Shown in pieces: positions 1 to 5,234 of a stretch of DNA of 6,351 nt. Source of the stretch: Verrucomicrobiota bacterium (GTDB lineage: Bacteria; Verrucomicrobiota; Verrucomicrobiia; Limisphaerales; UBA11320). The stretch lies in NCBI GenBank assembly GCA_016871475.1, contig VHDG01000242.1, forward strand, positions 1 through 6,351. Reading direction: 5' to 3'. Position 1 is the first letter of the stretch. Every line of letters begins with the position of its first letter. The notes below the pieces were generated by a model. The model saw only the letters and a program-made list of their open reading frames with translations, was not told the origin of the DNA and made no database searches. The position numbers were made by a program, and so were the translations under genes.

Positions 1-594
1 ACCGTGACCGGCGTTCACCCGGACGCCTGATCCGTGTGCTTGAACTGCAGCTGCCACAAGCCGGCCCAGTTCCGCCTGCCGTGCGACAGCATCGCTGAAC
101 ACCTCAGCGTAACGACCCGTGTGCAACTCGATGTAATGAGCACCACACCGGGCCGAGGCTTCGACCTGGGCAGGGTCCGGAGCGATGAAAAGACTCACAT
201 GAATCCCCGCTCCCTGTAGCTTGAAGCATGTTTCCCGGATCGACTTGAACCCCGCCACAACATCCAACCCGCCTTCGGTGGTGATTTCTTGTCGTTTCTC
301 AGGAACAAGGCACACAGCGAAAGGCTTGGTGCGAAGCGCGATCCCGAGCATCTCCGGGGTGTCAGCCATCTCCAGGTTCAACCGGGTGGCAATCGATTCA
401 CGCAGCCTGGCGATGTCCCGGTCCTGAATGTGACGTCGGTCCTCCCGCAGATGAGCGGTGATCCCATGAGCCCCGGCTGCCTCGCATTGTAACGCGGCAG
501 ATACGGGACAAGGTTCTCCATGAGCCGATCCCTTGTAGCGCGCCTCGCGCAGCGTGGCCACATGGTCGATGTTCACTCCCAAGGTGAGGCTCAT
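1..594 (-). CDS. pdxJ: Pyridoxine 5'-phosphate synthase PdxJ (3' end beyond left edge)
   Basis: PdxJ condenses 1-deoxy-D-xylulose 5-phosphate with 3-amino-2-oxopropyl phosphate to form pyridoxine 5'-phosphate, the last ring-forming step of the DXP-dependent vitamin B6 pathway in the cytoplasm. The frame is open for 198 codons from ATG 594 to the window edge; the family is about 240 residues, so some 40 C-terminal residues are missing. Visible family motifs are GVNIDHVATLR (residues 6-16), HLREDRRHI (48-56), NLEMA (73-77), VPEKRQEITTEGGLDV, ELHTGRYA and VNAGHG (193-198). By alignment from memory with the E. coli enzyme, the catalytic His45, Glu72 and His193 correspond to His48, Glu75 and His197 here. 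The segment after Arg19 (YKGSAHGEPCP) is about three residues longer than in E. coli. The start is fixed by the conserved N-terminus. It lies 7 bases after the stop of the upstream gene, with no strong Shine-Dalgarno sequence, which suggests translational coupling. Identification is secure. Confidence 0.96.
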   Translation of the reverse strand, partial: MSLTLGVNIDHVATLREARYKGSAHGEPCPVSAALQCEAAGAHGITAHLREDRRHIQDRDIARLRESIATRLNLEMADTPEMLGIALRTKPFAVCLVPEKRQEITTEGGLDVVAGFKSIRETCFKLQGAGIHVSLFIAPDPAQVEASARCGAHYIELHTGRYAEVFSDAVARQAELGRLVAAAVQAHGSGVRVNAGHG

Positions 595-601
595 GGGCGG
601 G

Positions 602-2323
602 CTAGGGAACCTTTGGAGCTTCTTCCGTCGCAGGTGTAGCCGCCGGAGAGGGAGTGCCGCCGGTGGGGAGTTGCCTGGAAGGCGGAGTGGGCGGGACGGG
701 GATCCTCGGCGCGGGGGGCGTAGGATTGTTGGACATTCGGCGTGCTCGGGCATCGATGGCCAGTTGCTTGAAATCCATCTTCGGCGTGGGTTCGAACGTA
801 AACGGGAAGTTGGACGAATCGAACCACCTGAGCATGCTGACAATCTCAAACCCGGTGAGGCCCGCATGGCCGGTTCGAGTTACGGTGAGCTCGTTGGGAC
901 CTGTGACGGTAACCTCCGTGGCGGTGTTGCCCAATCGTCGCCCCCGGCCCAACGCTTCCATCCACTTGAACGAAGCGGCGTTGGTCTTCGGAGAATTTCG
1001 AAGGAAACCCAGCAAGGTCGCCTGATAGATGGTCCGCCAGGCCGATACCCGTTCTTCGGTGATTTCCCACTCGTAGAAAGCCAGGTTGCTCTTGGACATG
1101 AAGCTGAAGAGCTCCGTGGGTGGGCGCAACTTGCTGCCAGGAGGAGGCGCCATTGCGGCGAGAAGATACTCACGGGTCCCATCCCACAAGGGCTTCAAAG
1201 CCGGGGCCATGAACGGCATGCCCTGCCAAAGGATTGCCGCATTGTTGGTGACAAAAGAAAGGCTGCCGGAGAGATCGCCGTGATTGGTGATGACCGAGGG
1301 AAGCTTGGGCAGCACATGCCAGAGGATGTTGCTGACATTCTGCTGGGGATAAGTGGCATAAAGAAAGTAGGGCACCACGCCCAGGGACCAGGACACAGCC
1401 TGATTTGGATAGGATTGCAGTCCCAGTTTCTTCGCTTCCTCATATCGCCGAAGAAGAGGTTCGATCCCCCGGGCCGCGGTGAAGCCCACCAATGGATCCC
1501 GGATATGGTTGGCAGGGATGTCCCAAGGCTCGGGTTTCCAGTTCAAGGGTTCAGAGAATCGAAGGGTCCCTTCCGTGCGGACCATCTCCCCTCTGCCGCG
1601 AAAAGTGAGATCCAGCTGCGAGGCCACGAACTCGGGAATCATGGGAAATCCCGCCCGGAGCCTGCCCAAGTCCGCCTTCACCCGGAGCCAGTTGGTTTGC
1701 AACTCCGACGCGGGACGTCCGGAAGCTTTGAGGGTGGAGAGCACTTTTTCCCACTGGCTGGGAACCGCCGGCCCGAGACCCACGGCGAACCATCCTTGTG
1801 CCGAAACCCAGCTGAACGTTTGTTTGTCTGACTTCGCAGCCGAGCCTGAAACCCCCCCCCACGAAATGGAACTTGGGGCCGCACACCCCCCCGCTTTGCT
1901 GAAGCTCTCCCAGGCCTTGGCCCAGTCTGTGTGTCGGGCCTCAGGCACCTTGGTCACGAGAACCCACTCAAGCTTTCCCGGCGCACCACGGACGTCCAGC
2001 CAGGATTCGTGCTCGATCACATCCCGCAGAAGCTCCGCCGCCGAGGGCGTCAATGAAGCAGCGTTCTCTTCCAACAAGCCTGCGCCCGCGGTGAGAAAAG
2101 CCTTGCCGATGGAGGATTGCAGCTGCGCCCGCACTGGCTCCGCCTCGGGCATCTTCCACACCTGCTGGAAGACAAGTCCCTGGGTGGACATGAGGAATCC
2201 GCTAGATCCAACGGAATGGAAGTGGAAAACCGGTGCGGCCGAAGTGTCGGCAGCAGCCGTTGTGTGGAAGGACAAGGCCAGGGCCATCAAGGCCCCAACC
2301 AACGACTCAAAAGAAATTCTCAT
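602..2323 (-). CDS. Exported protein of unknown function with Pro/Thr-rich tail, upstream of pdxJ
   Basis: I do not recognise this 573-residue protein. Residues 1-25 form a typical Sec signal peptide: a charged start, the hydrophobic core VGALMALALS, and a probable cleavage after TAAA, so it should be exported to the periplasm or envelope. The body (about 30-525) is a mixed, Trp-rich globular region without a motif I can name. No heme-binding CxxCH, P-loop or protease signature is visible. The last 45 residues or so (about 530-573) are dominated by Pro, Thr and Ala, like a flexible linker or wall-spanning tail, with no membrane anchor after them. The start ATG at 2323 is supported by the signal peptide; an AGAGG element lies about 12 bases upstream. 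Coding-strand runs of nine G (1852-1860) and seven G (1886-1892) fall at residues about 144-157, a spot where an indel would shift the frame. The gene probably shares a transcript with pdxJ. Confidence 0.82.
   Translation of the reverse strand: MRISFESLVGALMALALSFHTTAAADTSAAPVFHFHSVGSSGFLMSTQGLVFQQVWKMPEAEPVRAQLQSSIGKAFLTAGAGLLEENAASLTPSAAELLRDVIEHESWLDVRGAPGKLEWVLVTKVPEARHTDWAKAWESFSKAGGCAAPSSISWGGVSGSAAKSDKQTFSWVSAQGWFAVGLGPAVPSQWEKVLSTLKASGRPASELQTNWLRVKADLGRLRAGFPMIPEFVASQLDLTFRGRGEMVRTEGTLRFSEPLNWKPEPWDIPANHIRDPLVGFTAARGIEPLLRRYEEAKKLGLQSYPNQAVSWSLGVVPYFLYATYPQQNVSNILWHVLPKLPSVITNHGDLSGSLSFVTNNAAILWQGMPFMAPALKPLWDGTREYLLAAMAPPPGSKLRPPTELFSFMSKSNLAFYEWEITEERVSAWRTIYQATLLGFLRNSPKTNAASFKWMEALGRGRRLGNTATEVTVTGPNELTVTRTGHAGLTGFEIVSMLRWFDSSNFPFTFEPTPKMDFKQLAIDARARRMSNNPTPPAPRIPVPPTPPSRQLPTGGTPSPAATPATEEAPKVP
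1852..1892 (-). repeat. Paired homopolymer tracts (G9 and G7 on coding strand)
   Basis: Nine consecutive C on the plus strand (1852-1860) and seven (1886-1892) lie 25 bases apart within the exported-protein gene. As given, both sides are in one frame. A one-base change in either tract would truncate the protein, and opposite changes in both would replace only the short peptide between them. They could be slippage-prone contingency tracts or simply places where sequencing errors are likely. Confidence 0.5.
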
Positions 2324-2381
2324 GAATTAACAGAGCCTCTGAATGCCAGAAAACACGGCTGGAAGCCAATGCAGAAATTCC

Positions 2382-2396
2382 CCGGTTTTAAACCGG
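2382..2396. promoter_or_regulatory. Palindrome between divergent genes, possible operator
   Basis: The sequence CCGGTTT-T-AAACCGG is a perfect 7-bp inverted repeat around one central base. It lies between the ATG of the minus-strand exported-protein gene (2323) and the likely GTG start of the plus-strand VanZ-like gene (2421), where a shared regulator could bind. I could not recognise convincing -35/-10 pairs around it, so an operator role is inference from position and symmetry. It has no T-run and is not a typical terminator. Confidence 0.28.
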
Positions 2397-2420
2397 CATC
2401 CGCTCTGCTTTGATCCACCC

Positions 2421-2927
2421 GTGCGGGTTAACAAACAAATCTTGGGTCCTTGGATGATCGTAATGGCCTGGCTGCTTGTCATATTCGGGGCATCCAGCGA
2501 TTCCGCGTCCTCAAACCGTTCCTCCCGGATCATCGGCCCGATTGTCCGATGGCTTTATCCCCAGGCCCCACCTGAGCAAGTGCAGCGGGTTGTCTTCGTT
2601 GTCCGCAAAGCCGCCCACGTCACCGAATACGCCATCCTGGCCTGGTTGCTTCTCCGGGCTTTGCGCGCTTCCAACGGCCTGACATCAGATCATCGCTGGA
2701 ATCGCAAGCTGGCCCTCTGGGCATGGGGACTGGCAACCCTCTATGCCATGAGCGATGAGCTGCACCAGCGTTTTGTCCCCGGCCGCACCGGCCAATGGGA
2801 GGACGTGGCCATTGACTCCGCCGGCGCAGCATTGGGACTGTTCCTGGTCTGGGCGGTGGCCAGCAGACGAAAATCATGGCGCCGCCCTGACGCTGGCCGT
2901 TCCGTCATGGTTAGCGGACGCGAATGA
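2421..2927 (+). CDS. VanZ-like family membrane protein
   Basis: This is a small integral membrane protein of the VanZ-like family, whose founding member gives low-level teicoplanin resistance in enterococcal vanA clusters; in most bacteria its biochemical role is unknown. From the GTG start it has 168 residues. Hydrophobic segments lie at about 7-24, 63-81, 97-116 and 128-147. The diagnostic motifs are KAAHVTEYAIL (about 63-73) and DELHQRFVPGRTGQWEDVAIDSAGA (about 112-136, here joined from DELHQRFVPGR and TGQWEDVAIDSAGA), with the conserved His, Asp/Glu, Pro-Gly-Arg and Asp residues. The reading frame is open further upstream to ATG 2343, which would add 26 residues of unremarkable composition and leave only 19 bases to the divergent gene. 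I prefer GTG 2421, or ATG 2454, because it leaves room for promoters and a palindrome. No start has a good Shine-Dalgarno sequence. The tail is basic and overlaps the opposing gene by 17 bp. Confidence 0.86.
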   Translation: MRVNKQILGPWMIVMAWLLVIFGASSDSASSNRSSRIIGPIVRWLYPQAPPEQVQRVVFVVRKAAHVTEYAILAWLLLRALRASNGLTSDHRWNRKLALWAWGLATLYAMSDELHQRFVPGRTGQWEDVAIDSAGAALGLFLVWAVASRRKSWRRPDAGRSVMVSGRE

Positions 2928-3984
2928 CGCTCCAGACCTCATCATAGAGCCGGGAGTCCTTTCCCAGATCCTGCAGAAATTCCAATCGGTCCATGACCTC
3001 CTTCGGTGGATAGATCGATGGGTTGGCTAGCGCCTCAGGACTGATCCAGGGCCTCGCCGCCTCGTTCGGCGTGGCGTAGTGAAGATAATTTGCCAGCCGC
3101 GCTGCAACCTTCGGCTCGGAGACGAATGTGATGAACCTCTCCGCCAGCCCTGGATTCGGAGCGCCGGAGCATACGACAAGATTATCCACCCAGATTTGTG
3201 TGCCCTCGCGAGGAAGAATACAGATCGTTTCAGGGTCTTCCTCGGCACCGCGCAAGGCATCCCCGCTGTAGGCCATCGCGGCGCTCACGCGTCGGGCAAG
3301 GACTTTGTTCTTTCCGCCAACGCCACCTTCAAAACCCCGCGACCTCCTCTTCGCCGCGAGAATCAAATCGCGCGCATCCAACAGCGCCTTCTTGTCCGTC
3401 GTGTTCAAACTTTTTCCGCGGTACTTCAAGGCAGCTCCGATGACATCACGCATGCTGTCGCTGAACAGGAAGGCGCCGGGTTGCGCTGCCGGATCGAACA
3501 ACAAGCCCCAGCTTGGCTCGAGCTGTCCTGCAGCCGGTTTGCGGGCGTAGATGCAAAGCGTTCCCCAGAGATAGGGCATGGAGTATCGGTTTTCGGGATC
3601 GAACGACGGACTCCTGAAGGTGGGATGGATCAGAGGCAGACTCGAAAGCGCGTTCGAACCCAGCTGACGGATGAGGCCGAGTCTCCTAAGCCGTGGAATC
3701 GTATGGTCGGGTGCCACCACGATGTCGTAGGTGCGCGAGCCACCGTTCCGCAACTTTGCAATCATCGCGGCGTCCTCGTCGAAGAGATCGATCACGACGC
3801 GACACTGATGAGCCCTCTGAAAATCCTTCACGACCTCGGGATCGATGTATTCGCTCCAGATGAGAAGATTGAGTTTCGATTCCGCAGCCTGGGCATGGGG
3901 AGGAGCCAGGAGGCAGGAAAGAAGGATGAGAAGGCTGAGGCGGATCGAACAAGAGACAGTGATGAATCGATGCGCCACAGCCAC
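2911..3984 (-). CDS. PotD-like periplasmic substrate-binding protein of an ABC transporter
   Basis: The protein belongs to the spermidine/putrescine-binding (PotD/PotF) family, which captures polyamines in the periplasm for a PotABC-type importer. With GTG 3984 as start it has 357 residues, near the family's usual length. A signal peptide covers residues 1-33 with likely cleavage at AQA|AES. Family landmarks are IWSEYIDPEV (42-51), YDIVVAPDH (86-94), YSMPYLWG (134-141), IWVDNL (264-269) and YATPNEAARPWISPEA (303-318). Compared from memory with E. coli PotD ligand residues, Trp34, Tyr37, Trp255, Asp257 and Tyr293 are kept, but Ser83, Tyr85, Asp168, Trp229 and Gln327 are replaced by Pro, His, Ser, Tyr and Leu, so the ligand may differ. 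The start is uncertain: TTG 4011 (12 bases after AGGAG, overlapping the upstream gene) and GTG 3978 are also possible. No permease or ATPase gene is visible. It follows the membrane-protein gene with a 4-base gap. Confidence 0.9.
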   Translation of the reverse strand: MAVAHRFITVSCSIRLSLLILLSCLLAPPHAQAAESKLNLLIWSEYIDPEVVKDFQRAHQCRVVIDLFDEDAAMIAKLRNGGSRTYDIVVAPDHTIPRLRRLGLIRQLGSNALSSLPLIHPTFRSPSFDPENRYSMPYLWGTLCIYARKPAAGQLEPSWGLLFDPAAQPGAFLFSDSMRDVIGAALKYRGKSLNTTDKKALLDARDLILAAKRRSRGFEGGVGGKNKVLARRVSAAMAYSGDALRGAEEDPETICILPREGTQIWVDNLVVCSGAPNPGLAERFITFVSEPKVAARLANYLHYATPNEAARPWISPEALANPSIYPPKEVMDRLEFLQDLGKDSRLYDEVWSVIRVR

Positions 3985-3988
3985 AAGG

Positions 3989-4738
3989 TTAGCGAATGAG
4001 GAAGGATGCAAACTGGACCCATGCTCCTGTTTTGGCGATTAGCGATGTGACCACACAGGCTACAACAAAGGCAGCGAAGGTTCCGGCGAACCAGCGGCCG
4101 GGGCGGCGTTCCAGGCCCCATTTCAGGAGGAGAAGCAGCGCACCCAGGATTACAGTGCTGAGGAAAGCGCTGAACCAATGTTCCAATACTGTGCCGGCAT
4201 ACCAGTTGTTCAGCGCGGGCATCCGCCCCAAGGCCGCAGAAACAACGGACAACGAAGCCATGAACATCATGGGGCGATGGACGTCGGGTCGGCGGCGGTT
4301 CAGGAGACCCATTGAGAAGAATCCGGCAAAAGTCGCTACTCCCGATAACGGCACAGCCAGAAACTCTTTGGGTGCCAGACCGAACAGTTTCATGTCCGGC
4401 GGAGTCAGCCGTGTCCCGTTGATCGCGGTCATGTAGCCGAACACAACCACGGCGACTGCCAGAGCCGTTGCAAAAAAGCCCAAAGCCATGTGGACACGCC
4501 TGCGTCCGGCAGCCATCAACATCGCCTGTACTACAGCGAGCAGCATCCATGCGGTCATCACCACGCCATGAATGATGAGCAACGTCCGGATGGGCGGCGT
4601 CAGCGGGCGGCCGGGAAACGCCTGCCCCTCCAGATAGAACAGTTTGAACCCGATGAAGGTAAGAACCAGCAATACAGCCGAGGCTATGGAGTAGAACCAC
4701 CGGGCATGAACCGGCCTGGTTGTTGAATCAGTCACCAT
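3989..4738 (-). CDS. Uncharacterised seven-helix membrane protein
   Basis: This 249-residue protein has about seven hydrophobic segments (roughly 16-33, 51-76, 83-104, 125-147, 154-172, 186-208 and 216-235) and no signal peptide, so it is an inner-membrane protein. Its pattern (IIHGVVMTAWMLLAVVQ, then RRRVHMALGF, and RRRPDVHRPMMFMASL) resembles a family of uncharacterised bacterial membrane proteins I know only by appearance, loosely like DUF420/DUF2306-type proteins; I cannot assign a named family firmly. His57, His84, His154 and His187 sit near helix ends and could bind a metal or heme, which is inference. ATG 4738 is chosen because the preceding in-frame alternative, TTG 4786, adds residues without family character and has no ribosome-binding site. 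The substrate-binding-protein gene begins at its stop codon, so the pair is probably co-transcribed. Confidence 0.82.
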   Translation of the reverse strand: MVTDSTTRPVHARWFYSIASAVLLVLTFIGFKLFYLEGQAFPGRPLTPPIRTLLIIHGVVMTAWMLLAVVQAMLMAAGRRRVHMALGFFATALAVAVVVFGYMTAINGTRLTPPDMKLFGLAPKEFLAVPLSGVATFAGFFSMGLLNRRRPDVHRPMMFMASLSVVSAALGRMPALNNWYAGTVLEHWFSAFLSTVILGALLLLLKWGLERRPGRWFAGTFAAFVVACVVTSLIAKTGAWVQFASFLIR

Positions 4739-4976
4739 GTGAGTAGGAATCACCGTATCGAGCAACCAAAATGCCTTGGACGACAAACGGGGGCAAGAAC
4801 GGACAGGCCACAGCCAAGGCGACCAGACGCATCCCGGATTTTCTCAGTGCGAGCGCTCCTCGTAATTGCAATCGGCTGCCCGTCCTCGATGCCAAGGATT
4901 CCGTCGTGCAGTCGGTAACTCGAGTCAGGGATGCCTGATACACCTCTAGCTTTTCATGATCGAAAGGGCGATTCAT
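4728..4976 (-). pseudogene. Degenerate four-helix-bundle (S23-type) protein remnant
   Basis: Starting at ATG 4976 the frame reads MNRPFDHEKLEVYQASL, a close match to the N-terminus of the four-helix-bundle family (23S rRNA intervening-sequence/S23-like proteins, about 115-125 residues, function unclear). After roughly 18-20 residues the similarity ends. The expected segment with a QLxRAxxSIPxNIAEG-type motif is absent in all frames I read down to the end at 4728. The remaining 60 codons have no family character and run into the start of the next gene in another frame. This looks like a truncated or deleted copy. An alternative is a very divergent small gene, which I find less likely. No clear Shine-Dalgarno sequence precedes the ATG. 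Confidence 0.42.
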
Positions 4977-5027
4977 GCGTCTTCGATTACGAGGGGAGGG
5001 GAGGACGACGGACGCGGGTCGAAAAAA

Positions 5028-5101
5028 GGAAGGTGCGCCCCTTGCAACCACCGGTTCGGGGCCAATCGGCGCAGGACAACCGCAAGGGAAGGTGCCCTTG
5101 C
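5028..5101 (+). repeat. Imperfect direct repeat pair
   Basis: GGAAGGTGCGCCCCTTGC (5028-5045) and GGAAGGTGCCCTTGC (5087-5101) are identical except for three extra bases (GCC) in the first copy. Each copy contains self-complementary arms (AAGG/CCTT), so each can fold into a short hairpin. They may be debris of a small intergenic repeat element, but chance is possible at this length. Confidence 0.35.
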
Positions 5102-5102
5102 G
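5081..5102 (-). terminator. Hairpin downstream of phoH, weak terminator candidate
   Basis: CGCAAGGG (5081-5088) pairs perfectly with CCCTTGCG (5095-5102) around a six-base loop, giving a stable 8-bp stem. It lies about 130 bases downstream of the phoH stop on the minus strand. No U-run follows it on either strand; the nearest minus-strand T6 is at 5027-5022. It is therefore not a textbook Rho-independent terminator, and it could equally be an RNA-stabilising structure or part of a repeat element. Confidence 0.28.
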
Positions 5103-5234
5103 AAGCGCTCCGCTGTGTGGTCTCTGCTCGCGAGCCTATGAAAACCCACGACTCCACCTCCACAATCGGGAGAAGGCTGCCCCTGCTTGTTCTGTCATTG
5201 CTCCCCGCGTTCTCTCACCCGAAAACGGCCTGCT

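Larger units (their letters stand above)
4977..5234. other. Intergenic region without an intact gene
   Basis: Between the four-helix-bundle remnant and the stop of the phoH-family gene I see no supported coding region. The stretch holds a 15-base purine run (4991-5005), an A6 run (5022-5027), an imperfect direct repeat (5028-5101), a perfect hairpin (5081-5102) and the 10-bp palindrome GCTCGCGAGC (5126-5135). The motif ATTACGAGG at 4986-4994 recurs inverted at 4858-4866 inside the remnant. A plus-strand frame from ATG 5138 has a hydrophobic start but no ribosome-binding site and runs into phoH antisense, so it is not called. Confidence 0.5.

Noticed and set aside
554..1831. Long plus-strand open frame (425 codons) antisense to the exported-protein gene
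   Set aside because: It is Arg/Gly/Pro-rich, has no domain or signal peptide, and lies wholly opposite a frame that has a good signal peptide and continues into the pdxJ transcript. Such frames are common in GC-rich DNA.
1479..2330. Second plus-strand open frame (283 codons) antisense to the same gene
   Set aside because: It has no recognisable features, overlaps the first antisense frame, and is Ser/Pro/Arg-biased as expected for a shadow.
2343..2420. N-terminal extension of the VanZ-like protein from ATG 2343
   Set aside because: It adds 26 residues without family character, includes the palindrome, and leaves only 19 bases to the divergent gene. It cannot be excluded without homologue comparison.
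3079..3999. Plus-strand open frame of 306 codons opposite the PotD-like gene
   Set aside because: The minus-strand frame has clear PotD family motifs, and the antisense product is charged and without any family character.
3828..4700. Minus-strand open frame of 290 codons overlapping the seven-helix membrane-protein gene
   Set aside because: It is in a different frame from a gene with seven regular hydrophobic segments, has a Cys/Arg/Ser-rich composition, and would overlap two genes.
4851..4858. Palindrome GAGCGCTC as an operator or attachment site
   Set aside because: Eight-base GC-rich palindromes are expected by chance in this composition, and nothing nearby supports a role.
5022..5045. 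Possible phoH terminator: minus-strand AAGG/CCTT hairpin followed by T6
   Set aside because: The stem has only four base pairs and lies about 190 bases after the stop codon, which is too weak to call.
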